From: a bacterium
GTDB lineage: Bacteria > Myxococcota_A > UBA9160 > SZUA-336
Assembly (NCBI GenBank): GCA_024226335.1
Contig: JAAELY010000150.1
Coordinates: forward strand, 1 to 57,733
Direction of reading: 5' to 3'
DNA: 57,733 nucleotides
How positions within the stretch are numbered: position 1 is the first letter of the stretch; every line of letters begins with the position of its first letter. Positions 8,220 through 16,494 of this stretch are shown here, in pieces. The notes under the pieces are model-generated. The model did not search any database. It worked only from the letters and a program-made list of their open reading frames with translations, and was not told the origin of the DNA. Position numbers and translations under genes: made by a program.

Positions 8220-9782
8220 TCAGCGCAGTATACCGTCCGGCGTCTGCGCGTTCTCTTCTTCGACCCGCTTCGCGATGCGCTCGCTCAGTTCCTGCTTCGC
8301 GATCTTTCCGCCCGATCCGCGTGGCAACTCTTCGACGATCTCGAGTCGCTCCGGGAAGTTCTCTTTCGATACGCCGTGTGCTGCGAGGTGGGAAAGCAAT
8401 TGCTCCAGTGTCAGTTCTCGTCCGGGTCGAAGCTCCGCGAATACGCAGACTTTCTCGCCGAATACCCGATCGGGCATTGCGACGGCCGCCGCAATCGAGA
8501 CCGCGGGATGATTCGCAACCTGAAGTTCGACAGCGGATCCGCTGATGTTCTTGCCGCCGCGAATGATGAAGTCATCGCTTCGGCCGACCACACTCAAATA
8601 GCCTTCGGCATCGATTTCGACGATGTCTCCCAGAAGCATCCAGCCGTCGCTGCGAATCAGTTCCCTGTTTGCTTCGTCGTCCGCCCAGTAGCCGCGGCTC
8701 AACGTCGGTCCTTTGCACCCGGGCTGACCTCGGCCGGAGTCGCTGACCTCCCGGCCGGTTTCGTCGAACAGACGCACGTTCATTTCCGGGATCGGTCGAC
8801 CCGCCGTGCGCAATCGCTTTTCCCGCGAGTCATCCACGCTCGTGCCGCTGACCGCGCCGGTCTCGTTCGAGCCGTAGAACTGCAATACGCTGGCGCCGGT
8901 GCGTTCCTCGAACTCCGCCGCGCGTTCGTAGGGTACGGCCTCGCCACCGGTGTAGAGGATTTGTAGAGAACTCAGATCGCGGCTCTCGGACTCCTCGCAT
9001 TCGAGCATCATGATGAACTGCGTCGAGACGGCGGCCAGTACGGTGACTCGATGCCTTTCGATCTGCTCGAGCACATCTGCGGCGGAAAAACGCGGTAGGA
9101 GCACGGTCGGCACACCGAGAACTGCGGGCGTGACGTGACTCGTCCAGATGCCGAATCCGAATGGAGCGGGAACTACACTCATGAAGACGTCGCGCCCCCC
9201 GAGACGACCGGTCCGCACAGCGAATTCGTGAAACGCGAACCAGCGCGCTTGATCGTGCACCACGATCTTGGGCATGCCTGTGGTTCCCGAGGTCGAGTTG
9301 AGCAAGAAGATTTCATCCGCCGCCAGACCTCTGCCCTCGAGAACGACTGCAGGTGAATCGGGCTCCTTCGGCCGATCGATTCTCAAGTGCCGTCGCAGCG
9401 GAAGTCCCTTCGCGCGCAGTCGCGCAAAAACGTCGTCGGTCGATCGTTCCTGATGCAGTTCCGCACTGATCAGTCCGGTCGCGCCCGAAGCCCGCATCAA
9501 GTGCTCGAGTTCGCTCTCACCGGCGCGAGGTCCGATTCCCATACTGATGAGACCGGCCTTCTCATTGGCCAGAAACGCGACGTGAACGTCCGGCCCGTCG
9601 GGCAGCAATACGGCGATGCGTTCGCCGTGCTCGAAACCGCATGCGAGCAATGAATGCGCCAGTGCATCGGAGCGCGCATCGTATTCGGCCCAACTGAGTC
9701 GCGTTTCGCCGATCAGGAAGGCGGGCGCAGACGGCTGCTGGACAGCGAGTGCGCGAATCCGATCGGCGAGTGGGGCGGACAC
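8220..9782 (-). CDS. AMP-forming acyl/aryl-CoA synthetase
   Basis: 520 residues, ANL superfamily. The P-loop motif STSGTTGMPK lies at residues 163-172, QFYGSNETG and GDIVEIDAEGYLSVVGRSDDFIIRGG give the adenylate-binding and hinge motifs, and the C-terminal catalytic lysine motif is GSGGKIAKQEL. It activates a carboxylic acid as acyl-AMP and then the CoA thioester. Start is GTG at 9782. It heads a likely three-gene operon with the oxidoreductase and MFS transporter, consistent with import and activation of one carboxylate, but the acid is not identifiable. It is distinct from the FadD3-type ligase at 18049. Confidence 0.85.
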   Translation of the reverse strand: MSAPLADRIRALAVQQPSAPAFLIGETRLSWAEYDARSDALAHSLLACGFEHGERIAVLLPDGPDVHVAFLANEKAGLISMGIGPRAGESELEHLMRASGATGLISAELHQERSTDDVFARLRAKGLPLRRHLRIDRPKEPDSPAVVLEGRGLAADEIFLLNSTSGTTGMPKIVVHDQARWFAFHEFAVRTGRLGGRDVFMSVVPAPFGFGIWTSHVTPAVLGVPTVLLPRFSAADVLEQIERHRVTVLAAVSTQFIMMLECEESESRDLSSLQILYTGGEAVPYERAAEFEERTGASVLQFYGSNETGAVSGTSVDDSREKRLRTAGRPIPEMNVRLFDETGREVSDSGRGQPGCKGPTLSRGYWADDEANRELIRSDGWMLLGDIVEIDAEGYLSVVGRSDDFIIRGGKNISGSAVELQVANHPAVSIAAAVAMPDRVFGEKVCVFAELRPGRELTLEQLLSHLAAHGVSKENFPERLEIVEELPRGSGGKIAKQELSERIAKRVEEENAQTPDGILR

Positions 9783-9839
9783 GCTTGCAGGCTACCAGAG
9801 TTCGCCCAGACTCGAAGGCCGCTGTGATAGCTTTTCCAT

Positions 9840-10781
9840 ATGCGCGCAGTGCGAGCCCAGGGCGACAGGGTCCACGTAACCGAACTTCCCGAACCCGATG
9901 CACCGAGCGCGGAATCGGTTCGGGTGTACGTGAAGTCGGCGGGCATCTGCGCTTCGGACATGACCATGCTCGAGCGCAAGATGCTCGAGCACACACTCGG
10001 CCACGAAATTGCCGGGTGTCTCGAAGACGGAACTCCGGTCGCCGTGCAGCCGACCACGCCCTGTGGCTGCGAACTATGCGATAGCGGCAACTACCAGCTC
10101 TGCTCGACATGCATGGGGACGACTCTCGGAGTGTGGGTCGATGGAGGTATGGCCGACCAGGTCTGGGTCGACCCCGCGTCTCTGGTTCCTCTACCCGAGG
10201 GTGTCGATGTGGCCGACGCCTGCCTGGTCGAACCTCTGGCGGTCGCGATTCACGGAATGAACAACGCCCACCTCCAGGCTGGACAGCGCGTCGCGATCGT
10301 CGGTGCGGGCAGTGTGGGTCTTTGCGCGGGTGCCTACGCGAGATCGTATGGCTGCGCGGCTGATATTGCGGCGCGTCATCCAGCTCAGCAAGCCGCTGCC
10401 GAGAAACTCGGCCTGGGGTGCGAGCCGTCGGGTGCCTACGATCTGGTGATTGAAGCGGCCGGAAACAACCGGGCGCTCGCCACGGCCGTGGAGTTGTGTC
10501 GGCCGTCTGGAGAACTCCTGCTCCTGGGTTTTGACTGGGACGAGGTCGTGTTACCCGGCGCGGCAATCGCGCTCAAGGAACTCGCAATCCGCGCCAGCAT
10601 GACCTACGGCCATACGAGTTCACTGCGCGATGTCGACGCGGCGGCTCGGCTGCTCGCACAAGTGCCCGAAATCCCCGAGGCGATCCTCACACACCGCTTC
10701 CCACTCGAAGAAGCGCCCCACGCTTTCGAAGTCGCGCGCGACCGAAAGGCCGGGGCCATCAAGGTCGTTCTCGAACCTTGA
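9840..10781 (+). CDS. Zinc-dependent medium-chain alcohol dehydrogenase-like
   Basis: 313 residues, somewhat short for the MDR family (about 340-370). Zinc-site residues are visible: Cys in AGICASDM, GHE in LGHEIAG, and a structural-zinc cysteine cluster in CGCELCDSGNYQLC. The NAD-binding turn is AIVGAGSVGLCAGAYA. Likely oxidises an alcohol or reduces an aldehyde/ketone. It lies just upstream of the amine dehydrogenase operon (112-base gap, same strand), where an enzyme handling the aldehyde product of deamination would make sense, but that link is only positional. Confidence 0.75.
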   Translation: MRAVRAQGDRVHVTELPEPDAPSAESVRVYVKSAGICASDMTMLERKMLEHTLGHEIAGCLEDGTPVAVQPTTPCGCELCDSGNYQLCSTCMGTTLGVWVDGGMADQVWVDPASLVPLPEGVDVADACLVEPLAVAIHGMNNAHLQAGQRVAIVGAGSVGLCAGAYARSYGCAADIAARHPAQQAAAEKLGLGCEPSGAYDLVIEAAGNNRALATAVELCRPSGELLLLGFDWDEVVLPGAAIALKELAIRASMTYGHTSSLRDVDAAARLLAQVPEIPEAILTHRFPLEEAPHAFEVARDRKAGAIKVVLEP

Positions 10782-10893
10782 CTTCTCCAGCGCCCGTCGA
10801 GATCCGGCCACAAACTGGCTCGGAATGGGATATGATCGCAGGCAGTCGCGCGCGGCCCCGAAGTGCGATTTCAGCGTTGGAAAGGACCGACCG

Positions 10894-12114
10894 ATGAACC
10901 GAGGCGTCCGGTGTGCTCTGGCCCTAACGGTGCTCTGTTCGTTGTTCGCAACGCGTGCTGACTCTGCGGAACCGCTCGAGACTCCGAGTGTGGCAACCAT
11001 CCCACCCGTTGCTTCCCACTGGGTCTGGGTGCCAGATGTGTTGTTCAAGCACAGCCTGCTCTTCGACGGGGATAGCGGCAATGTGCTCGCCGTGATCGAC
11101 TCGGGAACCACGATCTCGCCGAAGCCACCCCTGTTCTCGCGCGTGCGTGACGAGTTCTATCAGGTCGAGATCGACTACGCGCGTGGATCGCGTGGCAAGC
11201 GCACCGACTTCGTGACCATCTACGATGCGACGACGCTTCAGGTCCGGGGCGATATCGTGCTCCCGACACCCACGGCGGAGAGTGCGACCTCGATCGCCTT
11301 CACGGCGCTACTCGACGACGAGCGCTTTCTGGCCACCTACAATCAGTTCCCACGCACGTCGGTATCCATCACCGATCTGGAGAAGCGGAAGTTTGCGGCC
11401 GAGATCCCGACTGCCGGGTGCGCTGGCATCTTTTCGCTGGATCCGCGCCGCTTCGCGATGCTCTGTGACAATGGAACCGCGCTGGTGGTCAGTCTGTCCG
11501 AGACGGGTGAGAAGATCGACATGCAATCGAGCGAGGTCTTCTTTGACCCGGTCGAGGATCCGGCGATGCTCGCGGCCAACCGGATCGGAGATCGCTGGAT
11601 CTATCAGACGTTCTCGGGGCACGTACACGAGCTGGACTTCTCTCAGAACCCGCCGAAGCTGGTTTCCTGGTCACTGTTCTCACAGGCCGAGCGCGCTGCC
11701 GAGTGGCGGCCGGGTGGCAAGCAGCACACGACCCTGCACCGCGCCAGCCAACGCATGTATGTGATCGTGCACCAGGGCGGTTCGGGAACACACAAGGATC
11801 CTGGCTCCCAGGTCTGGGTGTACGACCTGGCGACTCGAGAACGGATCGAACGCCTGTCCATGCCCAACTTCACCGCGGCATTCTTGGGACAGACCATGGG
11901 CATCGGTTCCAGTGGCTTGGGGCCCTGGTTCTTGCGCGCGATTCTGCCTGGAGGCGGGGCGCATTCGATCGCCGTGACTCAGGACGACACACCACTGCTT
12001 TTTGCGCGCAACGCCGAACTGGGCGTGGTCGCCGTACTCGACGCTCAGTCGGGTGAGCATCTTCGCGATCTGACTGAAGTCGGACTGTTCGGTACGCGTC
12101 TGGAGATTCCGTGA
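10894..12114 (+). CDS. aauB: Aromatic/methylamine dehydrogenase large (heavy) subunit
   Basis: 406 residues starting at ATG 10894, preceded by GGAAAGGA. A signal peptide (MNRGVRCALALTVLCSLFATRADSAEP region, residues 1-26) directs it to the periplasm. The body shows repeated beta-propeller blades (HWVWVPDVLF, GDSGNVLAVIDSG, TDFVTIYDATTLQVRGDIVLP, VWVYDLATRERIERL, ELGVVAVLDAQSGEHLRDL), as in the seven-bladed heavy chains MauB/AauB. It holds the small subunit bearing the TTQ cofactor. It is the first gene of a tight five-gene operon in the order B-E-D-A-cytochrome, the arrangement I recall for the Alcaligenes faecalis aau cluster. The specific substrate amine is not determined by this subunit. 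Confidence 0.85.
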   Translation: MNRGVRCALALTVLCSLFATRADSAEPLETPSVATIPPVASHWVWVPDVLFKHSLLFDGDSGNVLAVIDSGTTISPKPPLFSRVRDEFYQVEIDYARGSRGKRTDFVTIYDATTLQVRGDIVLPTPTAESATSIAFTALLDDERFLATYNQFPRTSVSITDLEKRKFAAEIPTAGCAGIFSLDPRRFAMLCDNGTALVVSLSETGEKIDMQSSEVFFDPVEDPAMLAANRIGDRWIYQTFSGHVHELDFSQNPPKLVSWSLFSQAERAAEWRPGGKQHTTLHRASQRMYVIVHQGGSGTHKDPGSQVWVYDLATRERIERLSMPNFTAAFLGQTMGIGSSGLGPWFLRAILPGGGAHSIAVTQDDTPLLFARNAELGVVAVLDAQSGEHLRDLTEVGLFGTRLEIP

Positions 12115-12674
12115 TGTCCGGAGATTCCCCGATGCTCGCCATGGATCCCGCCTTCGCCTGGATTGCCCGTCTGGGGCTCGCTCTCTTGTTTGGCGCTGCG
12201 GCGCGCCACAAGCTGAGCGATCCGAGGGCATTTCTGGCCACCTTGCGCGACTATCGAATCGTACCCGCGTCCCTGGTGAAGATCTCCGCTCTGGTCATCG
12301 CCGCGAGCGAGATCGCCGCCATCGGCCTGCTCTTGCTTCCCGGCCTGGGGCTCGGACCGCTATTGGCGATCGGCTTGCTCGCCGTCTACTCGCTCGCGAT
12401 TGCGCTGAATCTCCTGCGCGGTCGCCGCCATATCGATTGTGGATGTCTGGGGCCCGCTCACCGGCAAGAGCTTTCTGGCTGGTTGCTCGTGCGCAACTCG
12501 CTACTCGGCACCGGCTCCCTGGTTCTCCTGGCGGCCGAAAGCGCACGAACTCTGTCGTGGATCGATGCCTTGTCGATCGGCGGCGGCCTCTGCATGCTCA
12601 TCTTGCTGTGGAACGCGGCCCACCAACTCGGTTCGGTGCCGTCCTCGTTCCGGACACCGGAGAGTTCTTCATGA
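12114..12674 (+). CDS. aauE: MauE/AauE-type membrane protein (DoxX-like)
   Basis: 186 residues, about four or five transmembrane helices (WIARLGLALLFGAAA, LVKISALVIAASEIAAIGLLLL, LLAIGLLAVYSLAIALNLL, SLLGTGSLVLLA, LSIGGGLCMLILLWNA). The H-I-D-C-G-C-L-G motif between helices 3 and 4 is the MauE signature. MauE with MauD is needed for disulfide formation and stability of the cysteine-rich small subunit in the periplasm. ATG at 12114 overlaps the aauB stop by one base; a GTG one codon earlier is an alternative. Confidence 0.85.
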   Translation: MSGDSPMLAMDPAFAWIARLGLALLFGAAARHKLSDPRAFLATLRDYRIVPASLVKISALVIAASEIAAIGLLLLPGLGLGPLLAIGLLAVYSLAIALNLLRGRRHIDCGCLGPAHRQELSGWLLVRNSLLGTGSLVLLAAESARTLSWIDALSIGGGLCMLILLWNAAHQLGSVPSSFRTPESSS

Positions 12675-13300
12675 GCGAAGCCCTTTTCGTTTCCAATATC
12701 CTTCTCTGGATCGCGTTGCTCGCACTGGGCGTTCTCGTGCTGGCACTCACCCGTCAGATCGGACTGCTGCACGAGCGGCTCGCCCCTGTGGGTGCTCTGG
12801 CGACCCAGCACGGACCGGAAGTAGGGGAGCCAGCGCCGGAGTTGCGTCTTTCGGATCTCTCCGGTCGGCCCGTCGCGATCGGGGGAGCATCTCCGGCGAC
12901 GCGGACCCTTCTCTTCTTTCTGTCTCCGACCTGTCCGGTGTGCAAGCCGCTGCTACCCACCTTGCATCGCGTGGTCGCCGACGAGGCGCCCGGGCTGCGC
13001 CTGATCCTGGCCAGCGACGGCGAACCCGAAGAACACCACGCGTTTCGCCGCGAGTGGAATCTGGAAGACGAACTCTACGTGCTCTCGACTGAACTCGGTC
13101 TGCGCTTCGCGGTGGCCAAACTTCCGACCGCCATACTGATCGACGAAACCGGGATCGTGCGCGCGAAGGGCATGGTCAATACACGCGAGCATCTCGAGAG
13201 CCTGTTCGCCGCTGACGAACTCGGCGTCGCATCTCTTCAGGCGTTTGCAGAACGCGAGGGCCGACTCGGCTCCGTCGCACCTGCCGGGGGGATCTCGTGA
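12671..13300 (+). CDS. aauD: MauD/AauD thioredoxin-like disulfide protein
   Basis: 209 residues. An N-terminal membrane anchor (residues 7-27, ILLWIALLALGVLVLAL) precedes a thioredoxin/peroxiredoxin-like domain with the redox pair C-P-V-C in FLSPTCPVCKPLLPTLH and a cis-Pro in FAVAKLPTAILID. Family role: oxidation or isomerisation of the many disulfides of the amine dehydrogenase small subunit. The ATG overlaps the aauE stop by four bases (ATGA) and the stop overlaps the GTG of aauA, so the operon is translationally coupled throughout. Confidence 0.87.
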   Translation: MSEALFVSNILLWIALLALGVLVLALTRQIGLLHERLAPVGALATQHGPEVGEPAPELRLSDLSGRPVAIGGASPATRTLLFFLSPTCPVCKPLLPTLHRVVADEAPGLRLILASDGEPEEHHAFRREWNLEDELYVLSTELGLRFAVAKLPTAILIDETGIVRAKGMVNTREHLESLFAADELGVASLQAFAEREGRLGSVAPAGGIS

Positions 13301-13854
13301 GCCGACTCGATCGCTGGATGGAACAGTCCGCCCGTCAGCTGGCTCGCGGCGCCGGCCGCCGCAGTTTCTTGGCGAGCACGGGTCGACTCCTGCTCGGGGC
13401 CGTCGGCATTTCTGCAGTTCCCATCTTGCCGATTGCGCGCGCCGCAGGTGGGTCGGCGCGGGTACCGGCACCGAATGAAGACATCGAAGGTCCCGAGGGC
13501 GATCCGAAGTCGTGTGAGTACTGGCGCCACTGTGCGATCGACGGGTTTCTGTGCGGTTGTTGCGGAGGCAGCGCCACGAGTTGTCCGCCCGGAACCGAGA
13601 TCAGCCCCGTCACCTGGGTGGGCACCTGTCGAAATCCCGCGGATGGCAAGGACTATCTGATCTCGTACAACGATTGCTGTGGCAAGACGTTCTGTGGACG
13701 TTGTGCGTGCAATCGCAACGAAGGCGATCGTCCGGAGTATCACTGGTACCGCTCCAATGACATCAACTGGTGCGCCGGAACGGAGTCTCAGGCCTATCAT
13801 TGTTCGACTGCGATCGTGATCGGACAGGCGACGGAGCCTCAACCGGAGAAATGA
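13297..13854 (+). CDS. aauA: Aralkylamine (TTQ) dehydrogenase small subunit
   Basis: 185 residues from GTG 13297. A twin-arginine-type leader (RRSFLAS at 21-27, then a hydrophobic stretch) fits folded export. The two tryptophans that form tryptophan tryptophylquinone are Trp107 (TWVGTC) and Trp158 (NDINWC), 51 apart as in Paracoccus methylamine dehydrogenase; Asp82 and Asp126, matching the maturation/catalytic aspartates, are also kept. There are 14 cysteines. The pair beyond the usual 12 (in CGCCGG and FCGRC) is a feature I recall from aromatic amine dehydrogenase, and blocks such as CAIDGFLC and DGKDYLISYNDCCGK look more AauA- than MauA-like. It oxidatively deaminates a primary amine to aldehyde and ammonia. 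Aromatic preference is inferred. Confidence 0.88.
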   Translation: MSRLDRWMEQSARQLARGAGRRSFLASTGRLLLGAVGISAVPILPIARAAGGSARVPAPNEDIEGPEGDPKSCEYWRHCAIDGFLCGCCGGSATSCPPGTEISPVTWVGTCRNPADGKDYLISYNDCCGKTFCGRCACNRNEGDRPEYHWYRSNDINWCAGTESQAYHCSTAIVIGQATEPQPEK

Positions 13855-14255
13855 AGCCGCGTCTCCGGTTCTGGATTCTACTTTCGATGCTCGTCTTCGC
13901 TGCGCACGCGACCGCACAGGAACCGGCAAAGGGCGACGCGGCGCAAGACTATCTGCTGCACTGCTCCGCCTGTCACCGGGCCGATGGAACGGGAACCGAG
14001 GGCATCATGCCGACGCTACACGGTCTGGGAGCGGTGCTCGCGGCAGACGGGGGTCGGACCTACCTGGCCCGGGTTCCAGGCGTTGCCCAGGCTCCGCTTT
14101 CCGATGCGCGCGTCGCGCGTCTGCTCAACTGGGTTCTGCGGAATTTCTCGGGCGTCGATGTGCAGCCTCCCTATCGCTCAAACGAGGTCGCCGAGCTGCG
14201 CAGATCACCGCTGCGCGACCCGATCGCCGCCAGAGCGGCCCTGGGAGTCGATTAA
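13851..14255 (+). CDS. Small periplasmic monohaem cytochrome c
   Basis: 134 residues beginning at ATG 13851, overlapping the aauA stop by four bases. Signal peptide at residues 1-22 (ILLSMLVFAAHATAQ), then the haem motif C38-S-A-C41-H42. It is likely an electron carrier for the amine dehydrogenase in place of amicyanin or azurin. Oddity: the only methionine in the mature part is Met53, 11 residues after the haem histidine, and the place where a distal Met ligand might be expected (RVPGVAQAPLSDA) has Val instead. A similar monohaem cytochrome gene follows aauA in the A. faecalis cluster as I recall it. Confidence 0.8.
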   Translation: MKPRLRFWILLSMLVFAAHATAQEPAKGDAAQDYLLHCSACHRADGTGTEGIMPTLHGLGAVLAADGGRTYLARVPGVAQAPLSDARVARLLNWVLRNFSGVDVQPPYRSNEVAELRRSPLRDPIAARAALGVD

Positions 14256-14291
14256 CGGCGCCTATTGGCTTTCTGGGGCAACAGGTTCAGA

Positions 14292-15740
14292 ATGGGAACC
14301 AGTCCCATGAGCCTCCACGAGCGTCTGACAGAGGAGATTCGCACTGGACCTTCGGGCCCGAAGGTGGGGGCGTTTTTCGATCTGGACCAGACGTTGCTCG
14401 CGGGTTTTTCGGCCACGGCCTTCTTCCGCGAGCGCCTGCTATCCGGACGTATGGCACCGCGCGAGATTGCGGAGTCTCTGCTAGGCGCGCTCTCGTTTGC
14501 CGTGGGCAGGACGGGATTTTCGGGGATGATGTCCGCAACCACGGCCGCCTATCGGGGCCTGGCGGAGTCCGCGCTCGAAGAGGTCGGCGAGGAGGTGTTC
14601 CAGAAACATCTCGCCACGCAGATCTACCCGGAATCGCGCGCGCTGGTCGAAGCGCATCAGGACATGGGGCATACGATCGCGATCATCTCTTCGGCCACGC
14701 GCTATCAGGCCGAACCACTGGCGAGGGACATGGGAATTCAGCACGTGCTGTGCACGCAGCTGGTGGTTGAAAACGGTGCGTTTACCGGCGAAGTGGTTCA
14801 TCCCGCCTGCTATGGCGAGGGCAAGGCCGAGGCCGCTCGGAGTATCGCAGCCCAAAAGGATCTGGATCTGGACCAGAGCTACTTCTACACCGACAGCCAC
14901 GAGGACTTGCCTCTGCTGCGGATCGTTGGTCGTCCTCGACCGCTCAATCCGAATCGCGCGCTCTCCCAGATCGCAAAGGAGCGGCAGTGGCCGGTGCGGC
15001 GCTTTACCAGTCGCGGTCTTCCCGGCGTCGGTGATCTGCTTCGCACGGGCCTGGCCTATGCGAGCCTGGCGCCCTCGCTCTGGGCGGGAGTTGGCGCAGG
15101 TCTGGTCAACGGTTCGCTTCGCGAGGCCATCAATGTTTCGGGTTCGTTATGGGGTGATCTGGCGACTTCGCTCGGCGGCATCGATCTTCGCATCGAAGGT
15201 GAAGAACACCTCTGGTCGCAGCGCCCCGCGGTCTTCATCTTCAATCACCAGAGTGCGCTCGATGCGCTCCTGATGATCAAGATGCTGCGCCGCGACATCA
15301 CGGGTGTGGGCAAGAAGGAGATTCGCAAGAACCCGGTCTTCGGCCCGCTCTTCGGGGCGGCGGGTGTGGTCTTCGTCGATCGCGCCAACTCGACCAAGGC
15401 AATCGAAGCGCTCGAGCCGGCGGTCGATGCGTTGCGCGAGGGTCGTTCGTTGGTGATCTCGCCCGAGGGTACGCGTTCGCCGACGCCGCGCCTCGGCCGA
15501 TTCAAAAAGGGTGCGTTTCACATGGCCATGCAGGCCGGTGTGCCGATCGTTCCCGTGGTGTTCCGCAACGTGCTCGACGCGCTGCCCCGAGACGCGCTCG
15601 TGGTTCACCCCGCGACGATCGAAGCTGTGGTGCTCCCACCGGTCGACACCATGGACTGGAAGATCGAGCACCTCGACGAGGAGATCGCCGCCATCCGCGG
15701 GCGCTATCTCGAGATCCTCCACCAGCAGTCCGCTCGCTAG
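14292..15740 (+). CDS. HAD-IB phosphatase / 1-acylglycerol-3-phosphate acyltransferase fusion
   Basis: 482 residues with two domains. The N-terminal HAD-IB (SerB-like) half has D30-L-D32-Q-T34, SSATRYQ as motif II and TDSHEDLPLL as motif IV. The C-terminal PlsC half has the acyltransferase H(X4)D motif at about 319-324 (FNHQSALD), FGPLFGAAGVVFVDR, and SPEGTRSPTPRLGRFKKGAF. Such fusions are thought to make or remodel phosphatidic acid or related lipids, the HAD part possibly dephosphorylating a lipid phosphate. ATG 14292 is chosen; ATG 14307 is equally possible. It starts 36 bases after the cytochrome gene on the same strand but its function is unrelated. Confidence 0.85.
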   Translation: MGTSPMSLHERLTEEIRTGPSGPKVGAFFDLDQTLLAGFSATAFFRERLLSGRMAPREIAESLLGALSFAVGRTGFSGMMSATTAAYRGLAESALEEVGEEVFQKHLATQIYPESRALVEAHQDMGHTIAIISSATRYQAEPLARDMGIQHVLCTQLVVENGAFTGEVVHPACYGEGKAEAARSIAAQKDLDLDQSYFYTDSHEDLPLLRIVGRPRPLNPNRALSQIAKERQWPVRRFTSRGLPGVGDLLRTGLAYASLAPSLWAGVGAGLVNGSLREAINVSGSLWGDLATSLGGIDLRIEGEEHLWSQRPAVFIFNHQSALDALLMIKMLRRDITGVGKKEIRKNPVFGPLFGAAGVVFVDRANSTKAIEALEPAVDALREGRSLVISPEGTRSPTPRLGRFKKGAFHMAMQAGVPIVPVVFRNVLDALPRDALVVHPATIEAVVLPPVDTMDWKIEHLDEEIAAIRGRYLEILHQQSAR

Positions 15741-15804
15741 TCCGCTCGTCCTGGCAGGGCGCTGCGGTCCGGAGTTCCAGCTCCGAGGTTCGGGGTGAAT
15801 AGTA

Positions 15805-15823
15805 ACGATACGTATAGTATCGT
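15805..15823. promoter_or_regulatory. Perfect operator-like repeat upstream of TetR gene
   Basis: ACGATAC, spacer GTATA, GTATCGT: a perfect 7-bp inverted repeat with 5-base spacer, 62 bases upstream of the GTG start of the TetR gene. The spacer and right arm contain TATAGT (15813-15818), a near-consensus -10 hexamer, so binding would occlude the promoter. This is the best copy of a motif that recurs upstream of steroid genes at 2113, 19621 and 41956, and it implies autoregulation. Confidence 0.7.
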
Positions 15824-15885
15824 AATGGGGGAGCGGGTTCTGGCCTGCCCGTCTTCGCAAGTATTTGAATTCAGGGATATTTCAG

Positions 15886-16476
15886 GTGAACACCCGGAAC
15901 CAGAGCAGTCCCAGTACCGGTCGTCCCCGGAGCGACGAAGCCCACCAGTCGATTCTCGACGCGACTCTCGGCCTGCTGAGCGAAGTCGGTTTTTCGGCGA
16001 TCACCGTCGAGGGTATCGCCGCGCGCGCCGGTGTGGGCAAAGCCACGATCTATCGGCGCTGGCCTTCCAAGCTGCCGCTGGTGGTCGAGGCGTTCGGTCA
16101 GCTTCCGGGTTTCGAAGACGTCGATACGGGTGACCTCGCCGAAGACCTGAAGAAGATGCTGCGCACGTATCTGCAGGCCTTCAATACGACGGCGCTGGCG
16201 GCGGTGCTGCCGAGTCTCGCGGGCGAGCGCGCGCACAACCCCGAGCTTTCGCAACTCTTCGATCCGGTGAGCAAAGATCGTCGCCAGCCGTTGTTACGCG
16301 TATTCGAGCGCGCGGTACAGCGCGGAGAGGTTCCCGGCGATCTCGATATCGAACTGGCTGCGGATCTGGTCGTGGGTCCGATCGCGGTCACCCTCTACTC
16401 CAAGGGTGGCAAGCTGCACCCGCGCATGGTTAGCCCGATCGTCGACCTGGCGCTTGCCGGGATCAAACGCAGCTGA
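15886..16476 (+). CDS. TetR/AcrR-family regulator (candidate HIP-regulon repressor)
   Basis: 196 residues. The N-terminal TetR HTH is clear: SILDATLGLLSEVGFSAITVEGIAARAGVGKATIYRRWPSKLPLVVEAF (about residues 21-70). The C-terminal ligand domain (LRTYLQAFNTTALAAVLPSLAGERAHNPELSQLF...) is of the TetR_C_11-like type and not that of KstR2. GTG at 15886 is selected because AGGGA lies 9 bases upstream; an in-frame TTG at 15865 is an alternative. The perfect inverted repeat at 15805-15823 lies in its promoter and related repeats precede fadD3/fadE30 and the ipd operon, so this protein is the best candidate for their control. Ligand could be HIP-CoA or a related thioester (inference). Confidence 0.82.
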   Translation: MNTRNQSSPSTGRPRSDEAHQSILDATLGLLSEVGFSAITVEGIAARAGVGKATIYRRWPSKLPLVVEAFGQLPGFEDVDTGDLAEDLKKMLRTYLQAFNTTALAAVLPSLAGERAHNPELSQLFDPVSKDRRQPLLRVFERAVQRGEVPGDLDIELAADLVVGPIAVTLYSKGGKLHPRMVSPIVDLALAGIKRS

Positions 16477-16494
16477 ATCTCCGCGCCATGCAAC

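Noticed and set aside
10894-14255. Methylamine dehydrogenase (mau) cluster
   Set aside because: TTQ residues are shared, but the extra cysteine pair, the small-subunit blocks and the B-E-D-A-cytochrome order without mauC or mauG favour the aromatic amine type; methylamine use is not fully excluded.
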